This document shows, one piece after another, positions 9,392 to 17,355 of a DNA stretch of 64,000 bases. The notes beneath the pieces were generated by a model, which saw nothing but the letters and a program-made list of their open reading frames with translations, had not been told where the DNA came from and did no database searches. Source of the DNA: Streptosporangium sp. NBC_01495 (lineage in GTDB: Bacteria > Actinomycetota > Actinomycetes > Streptosporangiales > Streptosporangiaceae); NCBI RefSeq assembly GCF_036250735.1, contig NZ_CP109430.1, positions 8,060,001 through 8,124,000 of the forward strand, read 5' to 3'. Each line of letters begins with the position of its first letter. Position 1 is the first letter of the stretch. The position numbers and the translations under genes were made by a program.

Positions 9392-9420
9392 CACCGGATC
9401 AGAACACCGGTGAGCACCGG
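9392..9420 (-). promoter_or_regulatory. Possible attenuator between the 45-codon ORF and cysO
   Basis: CACCGG occurs three times on the plus strand (9392-9397, 9405-9410, 9415-9420). The middle copy is part of the palindrome CACCGGTG, so on the transcribed strand it can pair with either flank. Such competing hairpins between a short ORF and a biosynthetic gene are compatible with attenuation. No T-tract is present, so this is only a possibility. Confidence 0.3.
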
Positions 9421-9439
9421 AGGATTCCAGAAAAGCCGG

Positions 9440-9577
9440 TCAGCGACAGTCGTAGACGACGACGGAGGGCGTGTGCGCGAACAGGAAGTTCTGCACGGGC
9501 GCGACACCCGCGTGCCGTGCCCGAGGACCGGGACGCGAGAGCACGACGTCCTCCTGGCTCGGGGCGGCGGTCAGCAT
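9440..9577 (-). CDS. 45-residue ORF upstream of cysO, possible leader peptide
   Basis: An ATG at 9577 (or GTG at 9583) opens a 45-codon frame reading MLTAAPSQEDVVLSRPGP at the start and HTPSVVVYDCR at the end. It lies between mec and cysO on their strand, ends 87 bases before cysO, and carries one Cys codon two codons before the stop. It could be a cysteine-sensing leader peptide or a small protein of the sulfur pathway. I do not recognise a family. It is too short for composition to prove coding. Confidence 0.5.
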   Translation of the reverse strand: MLTAAPSQEDVVLSRPGPRARHAGVAPVQNFLFAHTPSVVVYDCR

Positions 9578-9599
9578 GCTCACCAGTTTACCCAAAGGG

Positions 9600-9880
9600 T
9601 CGATTCACCTCACGGCCGTACCGGACACCGGCGCCGTACGACTCCCGGGCACCGCCCGGACGCGGGCATCCGGACCCCTTGACGCTCGGACGGACGCGAA
9701 CGCGGACGCGGACGCAGAGACGGAGACGGAGCCGGACGCGGAGCCGCCCGGCCCCTCGGACCCTGGACACGGACGCCGAGGCGCCCGGACACCCGGACCC
9801 GGACACCGAGACACCCGGCCCCGGACGCGGAGGTCGGGACGCCCGGACCCCGGACGTGGAAACCCGGACGATGACGGTCA
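9600..9880. repeat. Low-complexity CGGAC/CGGA-rich spacer between mec and the 45-codon ORF
   Basis: About 280 bases are dominated by irregular repeats of GGAC, GGACGC, GGAGACGGAG and ACCCGGACCCGGACA type. Frames in it give only Arg/Val/Ser-rich low-complexity peptides, so I see no gene. The pattern is purine-rich on the plus strand and unlike the coding sequence beside it. A promoter for the 45-codon ORF and cysO should lie at its cysO-proximal end. Confidence 0.6.
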
Positions 9881-10294
9881 CCCGGAGGTGATCGCCACCT
9901 CCTCCTCGCTCACGACGCCGTCGACGATCCGGTACGAGCGGAACTCGGCCTTCTCCCCCAGCTCCTCGCGGGTGGAGACCAGCACGTAGTGGGCGTTCGG
10001 CTCGGAGGCGTAGGAGATGTCGGTGCGGGAGGGGTAGGCCTCGGTGGCGGTGTGGGAGTGGTAGATGACCACCGGCTCCTCGTCGCGGTCGTCCATCTCC
10101 CGCCAGACGCGCAACTGCTCCAGCGAGTCGAACCGGTAGAACGTCGGTGACCGCTCGGCGTTCTCCATCGCGACGAACCGTTCGGGGGAGTCGGAACCGA
10201 CCGGCCCCGCGACCACGCCGCAGGCCTCGTCGGGGTGATCCGCCCGAGCGTGCGCGATGATCCTGTCAACCAGTTCCCGAGAGATCGTGAGCAT
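9878..10294 (-). CDS. mec: JAMM/MPN metalloprotease Mec
   Basis: The 138-residue protein is a minimal JAMM domain. It has DEACGVVAG near residue 21, supplying the glutamate, and the zinc motif HSHTATEAYPSRTD, which is HxH followed by SxxD. The mycobacterial orthologue Rv1334 cleaves the newly formed cysteine from the C-terminus of CysO. In this genome it may also remove the Ser-Arg that follows the CysO Gly-Gly. It lies upstream of cysO on the same strand, separated by a repeat-rich spacer and a small ORF, and nine bases after the DUF2017 gene. Confidence 0.9.
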   Translation of the reverse strand: MLTISRELVDRIIAHARADHPDEACGVVAGPVGSDSPERFVAMENAERSPTFYRFDSLEQLRVWREMDDRDEEPVVIYHSHTATEAYPSRTDISYASEPNAHYVLVSTREELGEKAEFRSYRIVDGVVSEEEVAITSG

Positions 10295-10303
10295 GACTGG
10301 AAG

Positions 10304-10828
10304 TTACCAAAGGGCGCGGACCAGGGTGTCCTGGAGGTAGGTCAGCCAGTCGTAGATGACGTACGCCGGATAGCGGGGGTCGCTCTCGGCCATGTCGGCG
10401 ATCTCGTCGTGCACCTCCTCGGTCACCTCCAGCCGGGTGCCGAGCGCGAGCCGCACGTCGTTCAGCGCGCGCATCCACGCCTGCGCCTGCTCCCTGGTCA
10501 GCTCGACCCGGCCGGGCTCGGCGCTGTCGAGCATCGTCTTGGCGTCGGCCCGCTTGCCCTCGCGCAGCGTCGCCTCGGTGTATCTGCGGAACTCGGCGGC
10601 CGCCTCACCGTCCTCGTACGCCGAGGGGAACAGCCGGGCCAGCACCGGGTCGTTGGACTGCTCGGAGGCGCCGATGCCGAGCGCCTTCTCCAGGGGGTCG
10701 TCACCGGTCTCCCCCGGCTCGATCAGGCCCAGGATCTGCGTGACCAGCGAGCGCAGGATCGACACCTCGGCGGCGTCGAAAACCGTGATCACACCGCCCT
10801 CGGCCCCCGGCTTGAACCCCGAACTCAT
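10304..10828 (-). CDS. DUF2017 domain protein
   Basis: The product has 174 residues and begins MSSGFKPGAEGG. It matches the actinobacterial DUF2017 family, known from the conserved position between clpS and mec (Rv1332 in mycobacteria). It is mostly helical and charged, with YPAYVIYDWLTYLQDTLVRAL at the C-terminus. No catalytic motif is seen and the function is unknown. The ATG at 10828 follows a GGCGAGAG ribosome site, so the upstream in-frame extension is left out. The 136-base gap to clpS may hold a promoter, or the genes may be cotranscribed. Confidence 0.82.
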   Translation of the reverse strand: MSSGFKPGAEGGVITVFDAAEVSILRSLVTQILGLIEPGETGDDPLEKALGIGASEQSNDPVLARLFPSAYEDGEAAAEFRRYTEATLREGKRADAKTMLDSAEPGRVELTREQAQAWMRALNDVRLALGTRLEVTEEVHDEIADMAESDPRYPAYVIYDWLTYLQDTLVRALW

Positions 10829-10964
10829 CTCTCGCCCACCATTCCTCGCGGGCTCCACCCGGGACCCGCCCGCCACCCTGGACCCGTCCGTCGCTCCGGG
10901 CCCGACCGCTTCGAGCCCGGCCGTTCGCCGCGCGGCGACGTGTGGTGCCGGGTCGCCCGCACGC

Positions 10965-11258
10965 TCACGAATCCCGCTGGACGGTGGCCCACAGCCCGTA
11001 CGAGTGCATGATCTGCGCGTCGCGCTCCATCTCCTCGCGGGTGCCGCTGGAGACCACGGCCTTACCCTTGTGGTGCACGTCGAGCATCAGCTTCTCCGCC
11101 TTCTCCTTGGAGTATCCGAAAACGGACTGGAAGACGTACGTCACATAGGACATCAGGTTGACCGGATCATTCCAGACGATCGTCAACCATGGCAGATCAG
11201 GCCGTACGTCGATTGACGGACGCTCGACCTCCGTTGGAGCGGTGCTACCCACATTCAC
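10965..11258 (-). CDS. clpS: ATP-dependent Clp protease adaptor ClpS
   Basis: The 97-residue protein has the ClpS core: PWLTIVWNDPVNLMSYVTYVFQSVFG, then KAEKLMLDVHHKGKAVV, then REEMERDAQIMHSYGLWATVQ. The Asn-Asp-Pro loop forms the pocket for destabilising N-terminal residues in known ClpS proteins. It delivers such N-degron substrates to ClpC/ClpA with ClpP. The N-terminal 20 residues are a normal flexible extension. It is the first gene of its strand here and divergent from pncB with 34 bases between starts. Confidence 0.95.
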   Translation of the reverse strand: MNVGSTAPTEVERPSIDVRPDLPWLTIVWNDPVNLMSYVTYVFQSVFGYSKEKAEKLMLDVHHKGKAVVSSGTREEMERDAQIMHSYGLWATVQRDS

Positions 11259-11279
11259 CAGTCTGCCCTACCCCGGGCT

Positions 11280-11285
11280 TAGTCT
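11280..11285 (+). promoter_or_regulatory. -10 element TAGTCT for a leaderless pncB transcript
   Basis: TAGTCT ends seven bases before the GTG at 11293, the spacing expected when transcription starts at the first base of the start codon. No ribosome site precedes the GTG. Confidence 0.5.
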
Positions 11286-11292
11286 TCGACTC

Positions 11293-12582
11293 GTGACAAA
11301 GAGCATGAGCACCGCGTTGCTTACCGATCACTATGAGCTGACGATGCTGGAGGCGGCGCTGAGAAGCGGCGCCGCCGCCAAACGGGCGGTTTTCGAGGTG
11401 TTCGCGCGCCAGCTGCCCGGCGGGCGGCGCTACGGGATCGTGGCGGGAACCGGCCGGGTGCTGGACGCGCTGGAGTCCTTCCGCTTCGAGGAGAGGACGC
11501 TGGCGTTCCTGCGGGACAACGAGGTGGTCGACGAGCCCACCCTGGACTTCCTCGCCGGATACCGGTTCTCCGGAAACGTGGACGGCTACGCCGAGGGCGA
11601 GTGCTACTTCCCCGGTTCCCCGATCATGACGGTGGAGGGCACGTTCGCCGAGGCCGTGCTGCTGGAGACCGTGATCCTGTCGATCCTCAACCACGACTGC
11701 GCGATCGCCACCGCCGCCACGCGCATGATCCGCGCCGCCGGGACCAGGCCCCTCATCGAGATGGGCTCGCGGCGCACCCACGAGGCGGCGGCCGTGGCCG
11801 CGGCGCGGGCCGCCTATCTCTGCGGGTTCTCCTCCACCTCCAACCTCATGGCGGGCCACGAGTACGGCATACCGACCGCCGGGACCGCGGCCCACGCGTT
11901 CACCCTGCTCCACGACTCGGAGGAACAGGCCTTCCGGGCCCAGATCGCCTCCCTCGGCGCCGGTACCACGCTGCTCGTGGACACCTACGACGTGGCCCAG
12001 GCCGTACGGACCGCGGTGGAGCTCGCCGGGCCCTCCCTCGGAGCGGTCCGCCTCGACTCCGGCGACCTCGGCCAGGTCGCCCACGAGGTCCGCGAGCAGC
12101 TCGACGCGCTCGGCGCCCACAAGACCCGGATCATCGTCACCAGCGACCTCGACGAGTACGCCATCGCCGCGCTGGCCTCCGCGCCCGTGGACGGCTACGG
12201 CGTCGGCACGTCGCTGGTCACCGGCTCCGGTTCGCCCACCGCCGCCCTCGTCTACAAGCTCGTCGCCCGTGAGGACGCCGAAGGGGTCATGCGGCCGGTG
12301 GCCAAGAAGTCGGTGGGCAAGCCCAGCCGGGGCGGGCGCAAGGAGGCCTTCCGCGAGCTCGACGCCGAGGGCACGGCGGTCGCCGAGCTGGTCACCGTCT
12401 CGGGCGAGTCCCCCTCGAACGCCCGCCCGCTGCAGGTCCCGCTGGTCAGGGAGGGTGAGATCGTCGGCCGCGAGAAGCTGGACGCGGGCCGCGCGCGGCA
12501 CCGCGAGGCCGTCGCCGAGCTGCCCTCGAACGCCCACCAGCTGTCCCGGGGCTATGCCGCGATCCCGACCGTGTTTGACTGA
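11293..12582 (+). CDS. pncB: Nicotinate phosphoribosyltransferase
   Basis: It forms nicotinate mononucleotide from nicotinate and PRPP, the committed step of the Preiss-Handler route to NAD. The 429-residue protein starts VTKSMSTALLTDHYELTML, with YELTM typical of the family. It has GSRRTHEAAAVAAARAAYL and GTAAHAFTLLH, the latter holding the histidine that becomes phosphorylated in known enzymes, plus VRLDSGDLG in the PRPP site. The GTG at 11293 is preferred because of the -10 element seven bases upstream; the ATG at 11305 is an alternative. It is followed after four bases by pncA. Confidence 0.93.
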   Translation: MTKSMSTALLTDHYELTMLEAALRSGAAAKRAVFEVFARQLPGGRRYGIVAGTGRVLDALESFRFEERTLAFLRDNEVVDEPTLDFLAGYRFSGNVDGYAEGECYFPGSPIMTVEGTFAEAVLLETVILSILNHDCAIATAATRMIRAAGTRPLIEMGSRRTHEAAAVAAARAAYLCGFSSTSNLMAGHEYGIPTAGTAAHAFTLLHDSEEQAFRAQIASLGAGTTLLVDTYDVAQAVRTAVELAGPSLGAVRLDSGDLGQVAHEVREQLDALGAHKTRIIVTSDLDEYAIAALASAPVDGYGVGTSLVTGSGSPTAALVYKLVAREDAEGVMRPVAKKSVGKPSRGGRKEAFRELDAEGTAVAELVTVSGESPSNARPLQVPLVREGEIVGREKLDAGRARHREAVAELPSNAHQLSRGYAAIPTVFD

Positions 12583-12586
12583 CCGC

Positions 12587-13162
12587 ATGCCAACAGCACT
12601 GATCGTCGTCGACGTCCAGAACGACTTCTGCGAGGGCGGGAGCCTTCCGGTCGGCGGCGGCGCCGAGGTGGCCGCGGCCATCTCCCGGCACGCCGCCTCG
12701 CACGGCTACGACCACGTCGTGGCCACCCGTGACTATCACGTCGACCCCGGCTCCCACTTCGCCACCGAACCCGACTACGTGACAACCTGGCCCGCCCACT
12801 GCGTCGCCGGGACACCGGGCTCCGACTTCCACCCCGCCTTCGACACCGCACGTGTCGAGGAGGTGTTCAGCAAGGGTGCCCACAGCGGCGCCTACAGCGG
12901 CTTCGAGGGCGTCGCCTCCGACGGTACGAGCCTGGCCGACTGGCTCGGCGAGCGCCGCGTGGACGCGGTGGACGTCGTCGGCATCGCCACCGACCACTGC
13001 GTGCGGGCCACCGCCCTGGACGCGGTCGCGCACGGCCTGTCCGTTCAGGTGCTGCTGGACCTCACCGCCGGGGTGTCCGCCCCGACCACCGAGACCGCCC
13101 TCGCCGAACTCGGCTCCGCCGGAGCCCGCCTCACGGGAACCCCCGTGGTCCGCCCGGCCTGA
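12587..13162 (+). CDS. pncA: Nicotinamidase (isochorismatase fold)
   Basis: It deamidates nicotinamide to nicotinate, feeding the enzyme encoded just upstream. The 191-residue sequence has the catalytic triad of the family: Asp in IVVDVQNDF, Lys in VFSKGAHSG and Cys in GIATDHCVRAT. The metal ligands are in TRDYHVDPGSHF. The ATG at 12587 lies four bases after the pncB stop, so the two form an operon for pyridine salvage. The frame is open far upstream inside pncB, but the family core begins directly at this ATG. Confidence 0.95.
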   Translation: MPTALIVVDVQNDFCEGGSLPVGGGAEVAAAISRHAASHGYDHVVATRDYHVDPGSHFATEPDYVTTWPAHCVAGTPGSDFHPAFDTARVEEVFSKGAHSGAYSGFEGVASDGTSLADWLGERRVDAVDVVGIATDHCVRATALDAVAHGLSVQVLLDLTAGVSAPTTETALAELGSAGARLTGTPVVRPA

Positions 13163-13281
13163 CGATCTCTGAGCATTCGAACGATTACCGGATCGGCATG
13201 GATCGGCAAACAGAACCATCACCGGTTGCGACAGGAGTATCACGGAGAGCTGAGACCTCTTACTACCGGTGGTGACCTCAC

Positions 13282-14013
13282 ATGTTCGTGCTCGGCGTCT
13301 CCTGGCTGATCCTGACCCCGCTGTGCCTGTGGAACCTGTTTCGCGGAGGGACGCTGGTACGGCTGACGAGCGTGCTGTCGCTGGTCGTGCTGGAGGCGGC
13401 CACGATCTGGGCCACCACCGTCGTCCAGGTTCCCGCGCGGACTCCGATCGCCGCGCCCCTGTCCCCGGCGGCCCAGACCGAGCCCCGGCTCCGGCCCCAG
13501 TCTCCGCCCACGGCGCCCCAGGCGCCGACGCCGCTCCCCGAGGCGGCCCAGCAGGGCGCGCGAGACACCCGGGGAGCACAGGCGGGACCGGGAGAGCGGA
13601 TTCCCGGGAACGGGCCTGGCGAGCGTGCCGCGTCCGGCGCGCGTGACACCTCCTGCCGGGGGCGGATGCCGGCCCCCGAGCGGGTGCGGCTGGCTCGCCG
13701 CCAGGGCGCGCCGCGGGGCGTGACGCTCTTCTGGAAGGCCAGGGCGGACGAGTGCGACACCGCGACCGTGGTCCTGCACCACAGGAATCGCACGATCAAG
13801 GTCTGGATGCGCGAGGACAAGGCGGAGCGCCGTTCCCCCGGTGCCACCACGTGGCCCGTGAGCGTCGCCGGCGGCGTGGCCTCCCTGGAGGTGCCGCTCA
13901 CGGTGCCGGTGCGCGACACGGGGGCGTTCAGGGCGATCGACGGGCGGACCGGCAGGCCGATCGCCCTCATCCGGCCGGGTCGCGTACCGGAGGAACCGTC
14001 CGCGGTCCGGTGA
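13282..14013 (+). CDS. Unknown membrane-anchored protein, 243 residues
   Basis: I do not recognise this family. Two hydrophobic segments (about residues 2-20 and 26-48) are followed by a Pro/Ala/Arg-rich linker to about 120. A compact domain of some 110 residues follows, starting SCRGRMPAPERVRLARR and ending GRPIALIRPGR. Two cysteines, in DTSCRG and DECDTA, could form a disulfide outside the membrane. Coding is supported by codon periodicity and the structured C-terminus. It follows pncA by 119 bases and precedes a repeat-rich spacer. Role unknown. Confidence 0.65.
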   Translation: MFVLGVSWLILTPLCLWNLFRGGTLVRLTSVLSLVVLEAATIWATTVVQVPARTPIAAPLSPAAQTEPRLRPQSPPTAPQAPTPLPEAAQQGARDTRGAQAGPGERIPGNGPGERAASGARDTSCRGRMPAPERVRLARRQGAPRGVTLFWKARADECDTATVVLHHRNRTIKVWMREDKAERRSPGATTWPVSVAGGVASLEVPLTVPVRDTGAFRAIDGRTGRPIALIRPGRVPEEPSAVR

Positions 14014-14322
14014 CCCGGCCGGACGGAACCATCCGGGCCACCGATCAGGCGACCGGAAACGCTCGAACCAAACGCTCGAACCATCGGTCGGACGACCCGA
14101 ACCGCCCGGACCGCCGATCAGAGGCCCCGAGCCGCTCGAACCACCGGCCGGGTGACCGGAACCAACGGGGATCACCGGACCGGGCGCGGATCACCCGGCC
14201 CGGTGACCGGACCAGGTGAGAACCACCCGATCCGGTGATCGAACCGGCGTGATCGGATCAGCCGATGATCACCCGGCCGGGCGACCGGATCAGGCGGGGA
14301 CCCGCCCGACCCGGTGACCGGG
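14014..14322. repeat. Degenerate GACCGG/GATCACCCGG repeat spacer
   Basis: These 309 bases between convergent genes contain no credible gene. They consist of irregular copies of GGTGACCGGA, GATCACCCGGCC and CGCTCGAACCA, the last in tandem near 14065. Inverted copies allow many small stem-loops, so the region may act as a bidirectional terminator. Confidence 0.6.
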
Positions 14323-16071
14323 TCAGGAGCGCTGGGTGGCCCAGTGGCGGATCTTGCCTATCCGCTCCTGGATCTGCTCGGCGGAGGCCTGCGCGATGGC
14401 GGGCCCGCCGCAGGCCCTGCGGAGCTCGGCGTGGATGACGCCGTGGGGCTGGCCGGTGCGGTGGTTCCAGGCGCCGACGAGGCCGTTGAGCTCCTTGCGG
14501 AGGTTGGCGATCAGCTCGTGCGGGGCGAGCTGTGGCTCCTTGGGCTCGGGCCTGTTCCTTTTGGCCTTCAGCTGGTCGGACTGGCGCTTGCTCAGCAGGG
14601 TGCGAACCTGGTCGGGCTCCAGCAGGCCCGGCAGGCCGAGGAAGTCCTCCTCCTCGGGGGAACCGGTCTCCGCGGCGCTGCCGAACTCGCCGCCGTCGAA
14701 GAGGACCCGGTCGAAGGTGGCGACCGCCTCCAGGGTCTCGAACGGCAGCTCGTCGCCCACGACGTCGGGGTTGTCCTTCTTGCGCTGGGCGTCCTCCAGG
14801 AGGAAGTCGTCCAGCCCCTCCTCGGGGGGCTTGCGGTCGAGCACGTGGTCGCGCTCGGCCTCCATCTCCCCGGCCAGGCCCATCAGGGTCGGCACCGAGG
14901 GCACGAAGACGGACGCGGTCTCGCCCCGCTTGCGGGCGCGGACGAAACGGCCGACGGCCTGGGCGAAGAACAGCGGGGTCGAGATGCTCGTCGCGTAGAC
15001 GCCGACGGCCAGGCGCGGGATGTCGACCCCTTCGGAGACCATCCGGACCGCGACCAGCCAGCGCTGCTCGGAGGCGGAGAACTCCTTGATCTTCTTGGAC
15101 GCCGTGGGGTCGTCGGAGAGCACGACCGTGGCGCCCTCCCCGGTGATGGTCCTGATGTGGCGGGCGTAGGCGCGGGCGGTCTCGTGGTCGGTCGCGATGA
15201 CCAGGGCGCCGGCGTCGGGCATGCCCCTGCGCACCTCGGTCAGGCGCCGGTCGGCCGCCCGGAGGACCTGGCGGATCCACTCGCCCTTCGGGTCGAGCGC
15301 GGCCCGCCACGCCTGGCCGAGCTGGTCCTTGGTGAGCGGCGTGCCGAGGGTCGCGGCGATCTCGTCGCCCGCGCGGGTCCGCCAGCGCATCTCGCCGGCG
15401 TAGGCGAGGAAGATGACCGGCCGGACGACGCCGTCGGCGAGCGCCGGGCCGTACCCGTAGGAGTAGTCGGAGAGGCTGCGCCGGATCCCGTCGCCGTCCT
15501 CTGCGTAGGTGACGAAGGGGATCGGGTTGACGTCGGACCTGAAGGGGGTGCCGGTCAGGGCGAGGCGCCTGGCGGCCGGTTCGAACGCCTCCCGCACGCC
15601 GTCGCCCCAGGATTTCGCGTCGCCCGCGTGGTGGATCTCATCGAAGATCACGAGCGTCTTGCGGGCCTCGGTGCGGGCGCGGTGCAGCGCCGGGTGCATG
15701 GACACCTGGGCGTAGGTGATGGCCACCCCGACGTAGTCGCGGGAGGTCGCGCCCTGGCTGTTCTTGAACTCGGGGTCGATCGCGATGCCGACCTTGCTCG
15801 CGGCGTCCGCCCACTGCTGCTTGAGGTGCTCCGTCGGTGTGACGATCGTCACAGCCCGGATGATCCCTCGTGACAGGAGGTCGCTGGCGATGCGGAGCGC
15901 GAAGGTCGTCTTGCCCGCACCCGGCGTGGCGACCGCGAGGAAGTCACGCGGCTCACGGCTGGAGTACAGGTCATAGGCCTCCTGCTGCCACGCGCGAAGC
16001 TTCGGCGCGGTGCCCCAGGCGGCACGGTCCGGATATGAGGGCGAGAGGTGGGATGCGGCGAAAGTGCTCAC
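14323..16071 (-). CDS. DEAD/DEAH-type superfamily 2 helicase
   Basis: The 582-residue protein carries a complete helicase core. Motif I is ATPGAGKTTFA (about residue 48), motif II is DEIHH, motif III is LTGTPFRSD, motif V is VSEGVDIP and motif VI is QAVGRFVRAR. It resembles the ERCC3/RAD25-like and type III restriction-like helicases common in actinomycetes. The C-terminal 150 residues are charged and specific to this group. A DNA repair or RNA role is likely but not shown. The GTG at 16071 is preceded by GGGGA. No restriction or defence partner lies nearby. Confidence 0.87.
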   Translation of the reverse strand: MSTFAASHLSPSYPDRAAWGTAPKLRAWQQEAYDLYSSREPRDFLAVATPGAGKTTFALRIASDLLSRGIIRAVTIVTPTEHLKQQWADAASKVGIAIDPEFKNSQGATSRDYVGVAITYAQVSMHPALHRARTEARKTLVIFDEIHHAGDAKSWGDGVREAFEPAARRLALTGTPFRSDVNPIPFVTYAEDGDGIRRSLSDYSYGYGPALADGVVRPVIFLAYAGEMRWRTRAGDEIAATLGTPLTKDQLGQAWRAALDPKGEWIRQVLRAADRRLTEVRRGMPDAGALVIATDHETARAYARHIRTITGEGATVVLSDDPTASKKIKEFSASEQRWLVAVRMVSEGVDIPRLAVGVYATSISTPLFFAQAVGRFVRARKRGETASVFVPSVPTLMGLAGEMEAERDHVLDRKPPEEGLDDFLLEDAQRKKDNPDVVGDELPFETLEAVATFDRVLFDGGEFGSAAETGSPEEEDFLGLPGLLEPDQVRTLLSKRQSDQLKAKRNRPEPKEPQLAPHELIANLRKELNGLVGAWNHRTGQPHGVIHAELRRACGGPAIAQASAEQIQERIGKIRHWATQRS

Positions 16072-16390
16072 AGTGTCCCCAGGGTAATCTGCGCCGCCGA
16101 CAAGACGTGCCGATCCGCCGAGATCCTCGCCAAGGTCGTCTCCTCGTGCTAGTGGTCCACGGAGCTGAGATCCCGGCTCCGGGATCCCGGAGCCCGGAGC
16201 CGAACCGCCCGCTCGCTCGCTCGCGGAGCCGGAGCCGGGACCAGGACCGAGACCAGGACCGGGACCAGGACCGGCGACTCATCGGGATGGAACCCGCCGG
16301 CTCGCGTAACCGCCCCCGCCCGCGAGGACCGGCCCCTCGGCGCGCGGAACCGGGGCCCTCGGCGCGCGACCGGACCCGCGCGACGCCCGC
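16072..16390. repeat. Repeat-rich spacer with a 12-base tandem array
   Basis: No gene is seen in these 319 bases. A 12-base unit, GGGACCAGGACC with one variant, is repeated three times at 16237-16272. CCCTCGGCGCGCG occurs twice near 16335-16370, and inverted CCCGGCTCCGGG elements lie near 16165-16200. The promoter of the helicase gene should lie at the 16072-16140 end. Confidence 0.6.
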
Positions 16391-17257
16391 TCAGCGCAGG
16401 CCCGCGATCACCATGTCGATCTCGGCCCTCGACACGGGATCGTCCGGCTGGGTCATCGCGACCACGACCACCGGGCGTCCCCCGCCCCCCGCGAGGAAGA
16501 CCACGCGCAGGTACGCCGGCCGGTTCACCACGTCCAGGTACTCCGCGCGCAGGGAACGGGCGTGCCCGGTACGCGCGCCCACGGCGATCTCCGTGTCGTC
16601 CACGACCTCCACCTCGTCGCCGTGCAGCAGGAGCCGCGCGTACAGGTCGCTGAGCTCGGCGGTGGTGGCGCGCACGTCGGTCGCGGGCTCGGCGGGCATG
16701 ACCATCACGGTCGTGTTGACGCCGTCGCCCGCGGCCGAGGTGAAGTCCGTGACCGGCGGCACCGTACCGGCGAGCCAGCGGTCGGGCAGCGGGTAGCTGA
16801 CCCCCGCGACCGGGTCGGTCACCCGCCCCGGCGGCGGGGAGGGCAGCGTCCGCAGCGCCAGCACGGCCACCCCGGCGATGACGCCGCCCCCCGCGGCCAG
16901 GGCGAGCAGCACGAGCAGCACGCGGCGCAGGCGCCCCGGACGGCGCTCGGGAGGGGCGATGGGCGTGCCGTACCAGCGGGCGGAGGGCGGGAGGTCGTCG
17001 CCGGGCTCGGGGATGCGGGGAGGCCAGGTCAGGTTGGAGCGGGCGTCGGACGGCTCGTCCTCGGGCGGCGGCCAGGGACGGTACTCGTCGTCCTCGGGCG
17101 CCGGCCAGGGACGGCGCTCGTCGTCGAGGTCCGGGTCCGCGGGCGGCCACACCGCGTCCTCGGCCGCCCGCGCGGCCCTGCGGGCCCGCCGGGATCGGCG
17201 CCCCCCGCCACGGCCGGGCTCGTCGGGCGGGTCCGACCGGCGAGGTCGTTCGTGCAC
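16391..17257 (-). CDS. Unknown single-pass membrane protein with a Trp/Pro/acidic N-terminus
   Basis: The 288-residue product has an Arg-rich start, a cytoplasmic region with the repeated motif RPWPAPEDDE/RPWPPPEDE, one transmembrane helix (about residues 112-134, RRVLLVLLALAAGGGVIAGVAVLAL) and an extracytoplasmic domain of 150 residues. That domain starts VTDPVAGVSYPLPDRWLAGTVPP and is of a kind seen in actinobacterial lipoprotein-like and membrane proteins of unknown role. The GTG at 17257 is chosen because GGGAGGAGGT stands just before it. An ATG at 17302 is possible but has no ribosome site. Confidence 0.72.
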   Translation of the reverse strand: MHERPRRSDPPDEPGRGGGRRSRRARRAARAAEDAVWPPADPDLDDERRPWPAPEDDEYRPWPPPEDEPSDARSNLTWPPRIPEPGDDLPPSARWYGTPIAPPERRPGRLRRVLLVLLALAAGGGVIAGVAVLALRTLPSPPPGRVTDPVAGVSYPLPDRWLAGTVPPVTDFTSAAGDGVNTTVMVMPAEPATDVRATTAELSDLYARLLLHGDEVEVVDDTEIAVGARTGHARSLRAEYLDVVNRPAYLRVVFLAGGGGRPVVVVAMTQPDDPVSRAEIDMVIAGLR

Positions 17258-17355
17258 GGGACCTCCTCCCGGCGGCGACGGTCCTACCGTCCTACCACGC
17301 ATCCCGCGGCGTTATCCGGCTATGGGTGATCGCTGTTACAGGAGTGACCAATGAG

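Noticed and set aside
9600..9880. Possible CRISPR-like array
   Set aside because: Units are irregular and 5-12 bases long, with no spacers of constant length and no cas genes.
14323..16071. Restriction or anti-phage defence helicase
   Set aside because: No methylase, nuclease or other defence gene is adjacent, and the protein resembles chromosomal helicases common in actinomycetes.
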